DNA of 64,000 nucleotides from Geothrix sp. PMB-07 (GTDB taxonomy: Bacteria > Acidobacteriota > Holophagae > Holophagales > Holophagaceae), in the NCBI RefSeq assembly GCF_030758935.1, contig NZ_CP132333.1, positions 4,092,992 through 4,156,991 on the forward strand, read 5' to 3'. The translations under genes and the position numbers were made by a program. Positions 15,883 to 24,709 of this stretch are shown here, piece by piece; the first letter of the stretch is position 1; every line of letters begins with the position of its first letter. Below the pieces are notes generated by a model. The model was not told the origin of the DNA and searched no databases. It saw only the letters and a list, made by a program, of their open reading frames with translations.

Positions 15883-18800
15883 AAATGTCCTGCCCACAGC
15901 AACCCATCACCAGAGCCTGATGCGCCGCTGGTTCGACTGGATGCTCCCCCGCAAGGGCTGGGTCTTCGCCCTGGCCCTGCTATGGGGTGCCGCGGGTCTC
16001 GCCAGCTTCCTGACCCTGAAGCGCGATCTCTTCCCGGACCTCTCCCTGCCCAGCCTCAATCTGCTCATCCAGAGCCCGGGCCGCGCCGCCACAGAGTTGG
16101 AACTCACCGTCGCCCAGCCGGTGGAACAGGCCCTCGGCGGCCTTCCGGGCGTCAAGCGCGTGGTGAGCACGTTACAAGCAGAAGTGGTGCAGATCGTGGT
16201 CTCCTTCGAGGGCGACACCGATCCCTGGCGGGCCCGGCAGCTGGTGGCTGAGCGGCTGGCCGGCATCCTTGGCAGCTTCCCGGAAGGCACCCGGGCCCCC
16301 CTGGTTTCCAGCGCGGCGGGGCGGCTGCAGGAAATCATGGAGATCGTGCTCGAAGGCCCGGCCGCGGATCCCATTCGGTTGCGCGATCACGCAGAACAGG
16401 TGCTGATCCCCCGGTTGCAGGCGGTACCCGGCGTGGCGCGGGTGGAACGCCTGGGCGGCGAGGAACGCCAGCTCCAGGTCATCGTCCAACCCGAGCGCAT
16501 GCGCCTGCAGGGCGTGAGCCTGGACCAGATCCTGGAGGCCCTGGACGGCAGCCATCAGGACAGTGCCGCCGGTGTCATGGAGATCCAGGACAAGGGTTGG
16601 TTCATCACCGTGGGCAGCCTGGCCGCCGGACCCGAAACCGTGAAACAGCTGCGCCTGAAGACGCCCCAGGGCGCCATTCTTCTGGGCGATGTCGCCGATG
16701 TCCGCGAGGGTGCCGCCTTCCGGCGCGGCCTCGCACGGCATCAGGGCCACCAGGATGTGAGCCTGCGGGTGGTGCGCCAGCCCTCAGCGGAAACCCTGAC
16801 CGTGGCCAAGGCCACGCGCCAAGCGCTGGACGAACTGCGCCAAAGCCTGCCCCAGGGCATGGAACTCACCCTGATGTACGACCAGGGCACCCTGGTGAAT
16901 CACGCCCTGGATGGCGTCACCCTGGCCCTCCTGCTGGGAGGGGTCTTCGTGGCCCTCGTCCTGGTGCTGCTCCTCGGCAACCTGCGGGCGGCCCTCATCG
17001 TCATCGTGGTGCTGCCCCTGGCCACCCTCGGGGCGGCCATCCCCCTGAAAGCTGCGGGTCTGGGCCTCAACGCGATGACCCTGGGCGGCCTCGCCATCGC
17101 CGTGGGTCTGTTGGTGGATGCAGCCGTCATCATGGTGGAGAACCTGGCGCACCGCCTGAATGAGCAGCGAGATCCAGGAGCCTCCCGCCAGGCGGCCCTC
17201 ACGCGAGCGGCCGCCGAAGTGGGCCTGCCCATCCTCACGGCGGTGCTGGTGATCCTCGCCGTCTTCATCCCGCTGCTGGCCCTGGGTGGCCTCGCGGGGC
17301 GCCTCTACGCGCCGCTGGCCCTGGCCATCGCCAGTGCCATGACCCTCAGCCTGCTGCTGAGCTTCACCCTGGTGCCCGCCCTGGTGGAGCGCTTCCTTCC
17401 TCCTGGCGCCAGCCTCGAGGAACCCCGATTGGTTCAGGCCCTCAAGCGGATCTACCGTCCCGCCCTGACTTGGGCCATGGCCCACGGCGCCCTCGTGCGG
17501 GTGTTCGCCCTGGGCCTGACGATTCCCAGCCTGTGGCTGGCCCTGAACCTGGGCAGCAACTTCCTGCCGACCCTCGATGAAGGGGCCCTGCTGCTCAACA
17601 GCATCCTGCCCGCGGAAACCAGCCTCGCCGCCGTGGACGAGGCCAATTTCCAGCTGGAGCAGAAGCTGGTGGACCTGCCCGGCGTGGCCTCTGTCTACCG
17701 CCGCACGGGCCGTTCCGAACTCACCGAAGACCCCATGCCCCACACCATCTCCGATGTGCTCGTGGTGCTGGACGGCACCCGGCGGACCGCGCTGGTGCAG
17801 AAGGATGTGGCTGAGCGCATCGAGGATCTGCCCTTTCCCGTGGAGCTGACCACCCCCATGCAGATGCGCATCGCCGAGGGCATCGGCGGCACGCCCGCCG
17901 ACATCCAGGTGAAGCTCTTCCATCCCGACCTGGCGGCGCTCCAGGCGCGGCTGCCGACCCTCCAGGAAGCCCTGGCCAAGGTGCCGGGGGTGGCCTCCCT
18001 CACGCCGGAAGGGGCGGGCGCCCTGCCGAAATGGACCGTGGTGCCCGACGAGGACGCCCTGCGCCGCCTCGACGTGCCCCGCACCCTCATCGCGAAGACG
18101 CTGAAGGCGGCCCTGCAGGGCCAGGAAACGGCGCCCCGCTTCGTCGGCCCGCAGCGCATCGAGCGGGTGGTGCGCTTCCCCGACGATGGCCGCACCAGCC
18201 CCGAATCCCTCAAGCGCCTGCCCCTGGTGCTGGGAGATGGCCGCGTGGTGGACCTGGGCCAGGTGGCCCACTTCCAGGAGGCCAGCACCCCCAGCCTGAT
18301 CCGCCGCGAGGCCGCTCAGCGGCGCCTGGCCCTGAACATCCGCACCGACGGAGATCTGGGCGGCACCGCGAAGCGCCTCGAGCAGGCTCTGAAAGGGTTC
18401 GATCTGCCCAAGGGCACGGTGGTGAAGCTGGGCGGCAAGATCGAAGAGGCCCGGGACACCCAGCAGCGGTTGCGGCTCGCCATCGGCGCAGCCCTGATCC
18501 TGGTGGTGGGGCTGCTCTACATGGCTCTGCGCCGCTGGCGCGAGGTCATGGTGGTGGTGCTCACCCTACCCGATGCGTTCGCGGGCGGCCTCTTCGCCCT
18601 CTGGCTGGCGGGGGAGACCTGGAACATCAGCTCCATCGTGGGAATGATCGGCCTCTTCGGCGTGGCCGTGCAGAACAGCCTCGTGCTCATTTCCCAGGCC
18701 AAGCAGCTCATGGTCGCGGGTCTGCCCTTTGAAGAGGCGCTGAAGGAGGCCAGCCTCGGCCGGGTGCGCCCCAAGCTCATGACCGCAGGCAGTGCCATCC

Positions 18801-18967
18801 TGGGCCTGATGCCCATGCTGCTGGGCCTGGGAGGCAGTGAGCTGGAGCGGCCCCTCGCCATCGTCATGGTGGGCGGCCTCATCACCAGCACCCTCTTCAC
18901 CCTGCTGGCCCTGCCCAGTTTCTATGCGTGGGTGGGCCGCCCGCACACCGAGGAACCGGCTTCGTAA
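15866..18967 (+). CDS. RND-family inner-membrane efflux transporter
   Basis: 1033 residues, normal RND size. Seen: N-terminal TM1, large porter loops, the TM4 proton-relay segment GLLVDAAVIMVEN, and a repeat after about residue 520. The heavy-metal CzcA signature normally reads DGAV at this point and HAE pumps usually DDAI, so the DAAV here is intermediate. The first ATG (15866) overlaps the adaptor gene; ATG 15872 is an equally good start with AGGGG ahead. ArsR control and the Cys-rich protein argue for a metal substrate (Cu, Zn, Co, Cd or As); sequence alone does not fix which. Confidence 0.9.
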   Translation: MTMTTENVLPTATHHQSLMRRWFDWMLPRKGWVFALALLWGAAGLASFLTLKRDLFPDLSLPSLNLLIQSPGRAATELELTVAQPVEQALGGLPGVKRVVSTLQAEVVQIVVSFEGDTDPWRARQLVAERLAGILGSFPEGTRAPLVSSAAGRLQEIMEIVLEGPAADPIRLRDHAEQVLIPRLQAVPGVARVERLGGEERQLQVIVQPERMRLQGVSLDQILEALDGSHQDSAAGVMEIQDKGWFITVGSLAAGPETVKQLRLKTPQGAILLGDVADVREGAAFRRGLARHQGHQDVSLRVVRQPSAETLTVAKATRQALDELRQSLPQGMELTLMYDQGTLVNHALDGVTLALLLGGVFVALVLVLLLGNLRAALIVIVVLPLATLGAAIPLKAAGLGLNAMTLGGLAIAVGLLVDAAVIMVENLAHRLNEQRDPGASRQAALTRAAAEVGLPILTAVLVILAVFIPLLALGGLAGRLYAPLALAIASAMTLSLLLSFTLVPALVERFLPPGASLEEPRLVQALKRIYRPALTWAMAHGALVRVFALGLTIPSLWLALNLGSNFLPTLDEGALLLNSILPAETSLAAVDEANFQLEQKLVDLPGVASVYRRTGRSELTEDPMPHTISDVLVVLDGTRRTALVQKDVAERIEDLPFPVELTTPMQMRIAEGIGGTPADIQVKLFHPDLAALQARLPTLQEALAKVPGVASLTPEGAGALPKWTVVPDEDALRRLDVPRTLIAKTLKAALQGQETAPRFVGPQRIERVVRFPDDGRTSPESLKRLPLVLGDGRVVDLGQVAHFQEASTPSLIRREAAQRRLALNIRTDGDLGGTAKRLEQALKGFDLPKGTVVKLGGKIEEARDTQQRLRLAIGAALILVVGLLYMALRRWREVMVVVLTLPDAFAGGLFALWLAGETWNISSIVGMIGLFGVAVQNSLVLISQAKQLMVAGLPFEEALKEASLGRVRPKLMTAGSAILGLMPMLLGLGGSELERPLAIVMVGGLITSTLFTLLALPSFYAWVGRPHTEEPAS

Positions 18968-19003
18968 ATGAGAGCTGGCTGGGGGGCGTCCCGCGGATGC
19001 CCC

Positions 19004-20002
19004 TCAGTCGGCGTAGCCCTCGGGATGCTGGCGCCGCCAGTCCCATGCGCTCTGCACAATGGCTTCCAGGCTGGGATGCCGTGGCACCCAGCCCAGCTCC
19101 CGGCGGATCTTGTCGCTGGAGGCCACCAGCACCGCCGGGTCGCCCGCCCGGCGGGGCTCGGCTTCCACGGGAATGGGGTGGCCCGTGACCTTCCGCGCCA
19201 CTTCGACGACCTCGCGCACCGAGTAGCCCTGGCCATTGCCCAGGTTGTAGATGAGCGGGGATGCCTGGCCTTCGCCCTGCTCCAGGGCGCGAAGGGCCAG
19301 CAGGTGGGCGCTGGCCAGATCTTCCACGTGGATGTAGTCGCGGATGCAGGTGCCATCGGGCGTCGGGTAGTCTTCGCCGAAGAGCTTGATGGAGGCTCTG
19401 CGCCCTGCCGCCACATCGAGGATGAGGGGGATGAGGTGGGTCTCCGGGTGGTGATCCTCCCCCAGGCGCTCCGAGCACCCGGCGGCGTTGAAGTAGCGCA
19501 GGGCCGCGTAGCTCAGTCCCCGCAGCCGGTGCATCCAGTCGAGGGCGCCCTCCACCAGCAGCTTGGCGTAGCCGTAGGCGTTGGTCGGCTGCTGCGGATG
19601 AGCCTCGTCGATGGGCGTGTACTGGGGCTCACCGTAGGTCGCTGCGGTGGAGCTGAACACAAACCGCTTCACGCCCGCCCGGAGCATCGCATCCAGCAGC
19701 ACCAGCGGGCGGGCCGTGTTGTTCACGAAGAAGCGCTCTGGCTGCTGCATGGATTCGCCCGCCTCGATGTAGGCGGCGAAGTGGAGTACCGCATCCACGG
19801 CCCGCTCGGCGAAGACCTCATCCAGCAGAGCTGCGTCGCCACAATCGCCTTGGACGAAGGTCGCCTGCGGGTGCACCACCGAGCGGTGCCCCTTTTCCAG
19901 GCTGTCCAGCACGGTCACGGCGTAGCCTTCGCGAATAAGCAGGTCCACCGTATGGCTGCCAATGAAACCGGCGCCGCCGGTGATGAGGACATGTCTGGTC
20001 AT
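19004..20002 (-). CDS. galE: UDP-glucose 4-epimerase
   Basis: 332 residues. NAD-binding GGAGFIGS (9-16), catalytic S118/T119 region (FSSTAATYG) and Y143-x3-K147 (YGYAK) are all present, with the sugar-site motifs RYFNAAGC and RDYIHVEDLA typical of bacterial GalE. It interconverts UDP-galactose and UDP-glucose, the last step of the Leloir pathway, and is the last gene of the galactose operon. It is convergent with the RND gene. Confidence 0.95.
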   Translation of the reverse strand: MTRHVLITGGAGFIGSHTVDLLIREGYAVTVLDSLEKGHRSVVHPQATFVQGDCGDAALLDEVFAERAVDAVLHFAAYIEAGESMQQPERFFVNNTARPLVLLDAMLRAGVKRFVFSSTAATYGEPQYTPIDEAHPQQPTNAYGYAKLLVEGALDWMHRLRGLSYAALRYFNAAGCSERLGEDHHPETHLIPLILDVAAGRRASIKLFGEDYPTPDGTCIRDYIHVEDLASAHLLALRALEQGEGQASPLIYNLGNGQGYSVREVVEVARKVTGHPIPVEAEPRRAGDPAVLVASSDKIRRELGWVPRHPSLEAIVQSAWDWRRQHPEGYAD

Positions 20003-20038
20003 GGGTGCTCCCGATTCAATCTCGTCGTACTCGTCCTG

Positions 20039-20060
20039 CTTTCGGCATCAGGGCCGAAAG
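20039..20060 (-). promoter_or_regulatory. Hairpin between alpha-galactosidase and galE genes
   Basis: CTTTCGGC-N6-GCCGAAAG, 12 bases after the alpha-galactosidase stop codon. It lacks a T run, so it is more likely an mRNA-processing or attenuation element than a full terminator; galE follows 37 bases later. Confidence 0.35.
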
Positions 20061-20072
20061 GTTCAGACTCCA

Positions 20073-22247
20073 TCAATCCACCCGCACCAGCTCGAACACG
20101 GCGGAGTCGTACTCGTGGTCCAGCGTCAGGGGAAGCCCCAGCTGCATGAGGGTCTGGCCCGTGAAGGACTTCCCATCCCAGGAACTGTGTGATCGCTTAG
20201 GCAGGGAATTGAGTTCGCCGATCCGGTAGTGCGCCGCCGGATCCAGGCCCTGGAGCCGCAACTCCGTCAAGTCTTGGCCCTGGAGGTTGCGGAGGCAATA
20301 GCCAAACACCACGGCGCGGGATCGGTTCTCCGTCACGTGCATCAGTGCCGCGTAGGGTCCCTCGAAGGGAGAGAGCAGCCGGAAGAGATCCCCCTGTTGA
20401 ACGACGGGTCGGATGCCCTTGTAGGCTGCCACCGCAGCTTTGCTGAAAGCCACATCTTCCGCGCTCATCTTGGCGGGATCCAGCTCAAAGCCCAGGCGGC
20501 CGCCCATGGCCACATCAAAGCGGAACTTCAGGGGCACCGTCCGGCCTGTCTGGTGATTCGGCACCACGGTCACATGGGAAGCCATGGCGTTGGCGGGATA
20601 AATGTGGCTGGCACTCCATTGGATGAACAGGCGTTCGAGCGCGTCGGTGTTGTCACTGGTCCAGAATTCATGCGCATAGGCCAGGTTCCCGTAGTCCATG
20701 CGGCCGCCTCCCGAGGCGCAGTCCTTGAACTGAACCCCCGGATGCTTGGCCTGGATGCGGCTCAGCACAGCGTACAAACCGCGGGTGTACTCCACCCAGA
20801 GATGACTCTGGTCCTTGGCCCCGAGGTAGGTCGATCCCAGGTTCAGGAAGTCGGCATTGGCATCCCACTTGATGTAGGCGATGCCAGGCGTGTCGCTCAG
20901 CAGCCTGTCCAGGAAGCCCACGATGAAATCCTGCACCTTGGGATTGCAGAGATCCAGCACCACCTGGGAGCCGCCCCGGCCCTTGTTGAGGGGCCGCCCA
21001 TGGGTCTGTAGCACCCAATCCGGATGATCTTTCACCAACTGGCTTTCTGTGTTGGCCATCTCAGGCTCCACCCAAAGCCCGAACTTCAGGCCCCGCGCCT
21101 CGGCCTCCTTGGCCAGGAAGGCCAGCCCCCGTGGAAGCTTCTTGGCATTCACCTGCCAGTCACCCAGGCCCCGCTTGTCGTCATCGCGCGCAAAGGGCCC
21201 GTTGCCGAACCAGCCATCATCCAGCACGAACATCTCGCCGCCCATGGCCTTCACGCCATCCATCATCTTGAGCAGGCGTTCCTCGTTGAAGTTGAAGTAG
21301 GCTCCCTCCCAGCTGTTGAGAAGGATGGGCCGCAGGGCATGACCATCGCGCAGGCCAGAGGTCCGGGCCCACCGGTGCAGGTTGCGGCTGGCCTGACCCT
21401 TGCCGCAGGCGCTGTAGGTAAACAGGAAGTGTGGTGTCTCAAAGGGGATGCCCGGTTTCAGGTGGTATTGAAGGTTCGCGGCGTTGAGGCCCGCTTCCAG
21501 AGAGAGGCGGCCAGAGACCTCGCGGCGAAGGGTGATGTGCCAGGCACCGCTCCAGGCCAGGGCTCCCGCGATCACGCGGCCGCTGGTTTCCGAGGGGCGC
21601 CCGTCGAGCGACAGCATGAAGGAAGGGTTCGCCCCGAAGGCACCCCGCACGCCACCCCGATTCTCCAGGGTCACGCCGCGCTCAGTCCCTAGGGCCGTTT
21701 CAGAGCACTGGCCTTCGGAGGCCCAAGCCGAGGGGAAGGATGTGAGCCAGGCGGTGTCCGGCATGTGCTCGAAGAGCATCGCGGCCGAGTCGGCGCGATG
21801 CAGGGTGAGGGCGCCCTTCTCCTCATGGCGGATGCGAGTCCAGGTCTCAAAGGTGTCCGATTCCGCGTGTGTGCGAATGAACACGGTCAACTCAAAGGGA
21901 TGAACCCGATCCTTGTAGGTCAGTGTTGTGAGGCTCTTGCCTGCGCCTTCTTGCGCCGAGGCCCTGCCCGTGCAGACGAGATCCAGCGTGGGGTCGCCGT
22001 CATCATGGGTGACCGCCAGTCCGCCGAAGGGATTCTTGTCCCCATAGGCCACATGGAAGGCGCCCTCACCCAGGGCCAGGGCGCTCAGATCCCCATCCGC
22101 GAGACGCGGGCCGAAGTAGCGGAGGCGGACTTGCTCATCCTGTTGCAGAAACAGCGTCGTGTGAGCGGTGTGGAGGGCCACGGGCTGCGGTTCACCGGCT
22201 CCGAGCAGGAGCGTGACCATCGCAATCGAGACGCAGCGCAGGGACAT
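20073..22247 (-). CDS. Alpha-galactosidase, GH36, secreted
   Basis: 724 residues. Start ATG 22247 with GGAAGG six bases upstream and a signal peptide (about 1-18) is preferred over an upstream GTG (22262). GH36 signatures: YIKWDANADF carries the catalytic nucleophile Asp, and CASGGGRMD the acid/base Asp; the N-terminal beta-supersandwich and the VLDDGWFG segment are also typical. It releases galactose from alpha-galactosides such as melibiose or raffinose, presumably in the periplasm, feeding the symporter and Leloir enzymes encoded next to it. Confidence 0.93.
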   Translation of the reverse strand: MSLRCVSIAMVTLLLGAGEPQPVALHTAHTTLFLQQDEQVRLRYFGPRLADGDLSALALGEGAFHVAYGDKNPFGGLAVTHDDGDPTLDLVCTGRASAQEGAGKSLTTLTYKDRVHPFELTVFIRTHAESDTFETWTRIRHEEKGALTLHRADSAAMLFEHMPDTAWLTSFPSAWASEGQCSETALGTERGVTLENRGGVRGAFGANPSFMLSLDGRPSETSGRVIAGALAWSGAWHITLRREVSGRLSLEAGLNAANLQYHLKPGIPFETPHFLFTYSACGKGQASRNLHRWARTSGLRDGHALRPILLNSWEGAYFNFNEERLLKMMDGVKAMGGEMFVLDDGWFGNGPFARDDDKRGLGDWQVNAKKLPRGLAFLAKEAEARGLKFGLWVEPEMANTESQLVKDHPDWVLQTHGRPLNKGRGGSQVVLDLCNPKVQDFIVGFLDRLLSDTPGIAYIKWDANADFLNLGSTYLGAKDQSHLWVEYTRGLYAVLSRIQAKHPGVQFKDCASGGGRMDYGNLAYAHEFWTSDNTDALERLFIQWSASHIYPANAMASHVTVVPNHQTGRTVPLKFRFDVAMGGRLGFELDPAKMSAEDVAFSKAAVAAYKGIRPVVQQGDLFRLLSPFEGPYAALMHVTENRSRAVVFGYCLRNLQGQDLTELRLQGLDPAAHYRIGELNSLPKRSHSSWDGKSFTGQTLMQLGLPLTLDHEYDSAVFELVRVD

Positions 22248-22270
22248 GGTGGATCCTTCCACAGGTGAGT

Positions 22271-23308
22271 TCAGCGGATCTGCTTGTAGTGGATCTCGGA
22301 CATCTCGCGGAGCCGCGCTGCCGCCAGCTCCGGCGTGATGTCACGACCGGGCATGCCCAGCATTTCAAACCCGACCATGTACTTCCGCACCGTGGCGCTG
22401 CGCAGCAGGGGCGGGTAGAAGTGCATGTGCAGCAGCCACTCCTCGTGGGCCTCTCCATCGAAGGGCGCCTGGTGGAAGCCCATGCTGTAGGGGAAGCTGA
22501 TCTCGAAGAGGTTGTCATAGCGGGTGGTGAGCCGCTTGATCAGGTCGGCCAGCAGGTGGCGATCCCGGGCGTCCAGATCGAGCAGGGTGCGCAGCGGCTT
22601 CCTCGGCAGCACCAGGGTCTCGAAGGGCCACTGGGCCCAGAAGGGCACCAGGGCCACAAAGCCCTCGTTCGCCACCACGATGCGCTCTCCCTGCCGCAGC
22701 TCCTCATCCAGAACATCCATCAGCAGCGGCCGTCCGTGCCTGGCGAAATGGGCGCGCTGCTGGAGCAGTTCCTTGGCCGATTCGTTGGGCAGGTGCTCCG
22801 TGGCCCAGATCTGGCTGTGCGGATGGGGGTTCGAGCAGCCCATGAGCTCGCCCTTGTTCTCGAAGACCTGCACGCACTGGATGTCGGGGCGAGCACCCAA
22901 CTCGCGGCTTTCCGCCGTCCAGGCCTCCAGCACCGACTCCAACTCGGGCAGACTCATCTCGGGCAGGCTCAGGTCGTGACGCGGACTGAAGCAGAGCACC
23001 TTGCAGAGGCCGCTCACCGGTTCGGCCTGCAGCAGGCCCCCCGAGGACGAGGGCTGGGTGGCTTCCCCTTTGGGTGAAAGGGCCGCGAAATCATTATCAA
23101 AGACGAAGGTGCTTTCGTAGGGCGGGTTGCGATGGCCGCCAGCCCGGGCGTTGCCCGGACAGAGGTAGCAGCCCGGATCGTAAGGAGGGCGCAGGGCTTC
23201 TTCCACGCGCTCGACCTTGCCCTGCCAGGGCCGCTGGGTGCGATGCGGACTGACCAGGACATATTCCCCGGTCAGGAGGTTCAGACGCCGATGGGAACGA
23301 TCAAACAA
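22271..23308 (-). CDS. galT: Galactose-1-phosphate uridylyltransferase
   Basis: 345 residues with the HIT-fold catalytic NPHPHSQIW (HPHxQ) and the N-terminal [19 protein letters not shown] expected at the very start of GalT. The best start is a TTG at 23308 with AGGAG eight bases upstream, overlapping the end of galK; the upstream ATG (23359) would add 17 residues without homology. Transfers UMP from UDP-glucose to galactose-1-phosphate. The TTG/overlap arrangement suggests galT is translated by coupling to galK. Confidence 0.93.
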   Translation of the reverse strand: MFDRSHRRLNLLTGEYVLVSPHRTQRPWQGKVERVEEALRPPYDPGCYLCPGNARAGGHRNPPYESTFVFDNDFAALSPKGEATQPSSSGGLLQAEPVSGLCKVLCFSPRHDLSLPEMSLPELESVLEAWTAESRELGARPDIQCVQVFENKGELMGCSNPHPHSQIWATEHLPNESAKELLQQRAHFARHGRPLLMDVLDEELRQGERIVVANEGFVALVPFWAQWPFETLVLPRKPLRTLLDLDARDRHLLADLIKRLTTRYDNLFEISFPYSMGFHQAPFDGEAHEEWLLHMHFYPPLLRSATVRKYMVGFEMLGMPGRDITPELAAARLREMSEIHYKQIR

Positions 23309-24485
23309 GGAGGGCTCCTGCTTCGACAATCTCAGTGCCACCCGTGAGGCGGCAGACATGAATGAGGGGTTCGCGCTTCAGGTCCTGCCGGTAGGCCTTG
23401 GCCATCTCGGCCTCGAAGCGCTCCAGCTCAGCCTCACGGACAAGGTTGATGGTGCAGCCGCCGAAACCGGCTCCCATCATGCGGCTGCCGAGCACGCCTG
23501 GAAGGGCCTGAGCCCGCTCAGCCAGCACATCCAGTTCCGGGCAGGACACTTCGTACCCATCGCGTAGGCCCGCATGGCTTTCGTTCATCCGCTGTCCGAA
23601 GGCTTCGTAATCCCCGCGGCTCAAGGAATCACAGGCGTCCAGCACCCGCTGGTTCTCTTTCACAATGTAGGCGCAGCGCTGGAAGACGCTGGGATCCATC
23701 TCATCCCGCTGAGTCTCCAGCAGATCGAGGCTGGCATCGCGCAGGCTCTGCACCTCGGGATGCCGGGCCTGAAGGTGGGCGACACCCGCCTCGCACTGGG
23801 CTCGCCGCGCGTTGTATTCGCCGCCTGCGGCCAGGGAACGGCGGACCCGCGTGTCGCAGAGAACCAGGACCAGTCCCGGATCCTCAAAGGGAATGAAGGC
23901 ATGGCTGAGATCGCGGCAGTCCAGGCGGATCAGGCGCTGATCACGGCCCAAAACGGAAGCGAACTGATCCATGATGCCGCAGTTCACGCCCACGAAGCGG
24001 TTCTCCGCCCGCTGACCCAACTGCGCCAGTTCCAGACGGTCATAGCCCAGTTGGAAGAGCTCGTTGAGGCCGAAGGCGAAGCCGCATTCCAGGGCCGCCG
24101 AGGAGGACATGCCGCTGCCGATGGGCACATCCCCACCGAAGACGCAGTCCACGCCCCGGGGGAACCGTCCATCCGCCGCCATCTCCGAGTAAACCCCCAG
24201 CAGGTAGTTCGGCCAGCGCAGATCTGACGACGCCCGCTCGGAAGTGCGAACCTCGCACGAGGCGTTGAGATCCACCGCGTGGAAGCGGCAGAGGTCGTCA
24301 GTCCGGGGCCGCAGGGCCAGCCAGATGGCCTTGTCCACGGCGGCCGGCAGCACGAAGCCCAGGTTGAAGTCGGTGTGCTCCCCGATGAGGTTCACGCGAC
24401 CCGGCCCCCGCACCACGAGCCCCGGCTCGCCGAAGGTGCCTTTGAACGCGCGACGGATGCGCTGGTACTGCTCTGCTCCGGTCAC
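23301..24485 (-). CDS. galK: Galactokinase
   Basis: 394 residues of the GHMP kinase family: [13 protein letters not shown] (substrate signature), [15 protein letters not shown] (ATP-binding glycine-rich loop) and GGCTINLV near the C-terminus. GTG start at 24485 chosen because AGGAGGT precedes it and the GHMP homology begins there; it overlaps the stop of the small membrane protein by four bases (GTGA). Phosphorylates galactose at C1. Confidence 0.95.
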   Translation of the reverse strand: MTGAEQYQRIRRAFKGTFGEPGLVVRGPGRVNLIGEHTDFNLGFVLPAAVDKAIWLALRPRTDDLCRFHAVDLNASCEVRTSERASSDLRWPNYLLGVYSEMAADGRFPRGVDCVFGGDVPIGSGMSSSAALECGFAFGLNELFQLGYDRLELAQLGQRAENRFVGVNCGIMDQFASVLGRDQRLIRLDCRDLSHAFIPFEDPGLVLVLCDTRVRRSLAAGGEYNARRAQCEAGVAHLQARHPEVQSLRDASLDLLETQRDEMDPSVFQRCAYIVKENQRVLDACDSLSRGDYEAFGQRMNESHAGLRDGYEVSCPELDVLAERAQALPGVLGSRMMGAGFGGCTINLVREAELERFEAEMAKAYRQDLKREPLIHVCRLTGGTEIVEAGALLV

Positions 24486-24700
24486 GGGCGACCTCCTGCG
24501 GAGGCGGCGCGCCGGGCCCGGAGCGCGAAGGTCAGCATGACGGCGCCGAAGGCCAGGATGACGAGGCCCCACCAGAGGTTCATGTTGAGGCCCAGGGAGG
24601 TGCGGTACAGCTCGGCGGGGGTCAGCAGCCCGAAGACGCTCAGCAGGAGGCCCAGCAGGCTGAAGAGCAGGCCGATGGGAAGACGCAGGTCGAAGGTCAT
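24482..24700 (-). CDS. Small two-helix membrane protein between symporter and galK
   Basis: 72 residues: two hydrophobic helices (about 7-27 and 43-62) joined by a short loop (ELYRTSLGLNMNLWW) and an Arg/Ala-rich end. AGGGG precedes ATG 24700. Ten bases from the symporter gene and GTGA-coupled to galK, so part of the operon. No named family recognised; position suggests an accessory subunit of the sodium/sugar symporter. Confidence 0.75.
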   Translation of the reverse strand: MTFDLRLPIGLLFSLLGLLLSVFGLLTPAELYRTSLGLNMNLWWGLVILAFGAVMLTFALRARRAASAGGRP

Positions 24701-24709
24701 GGCTGCCCC

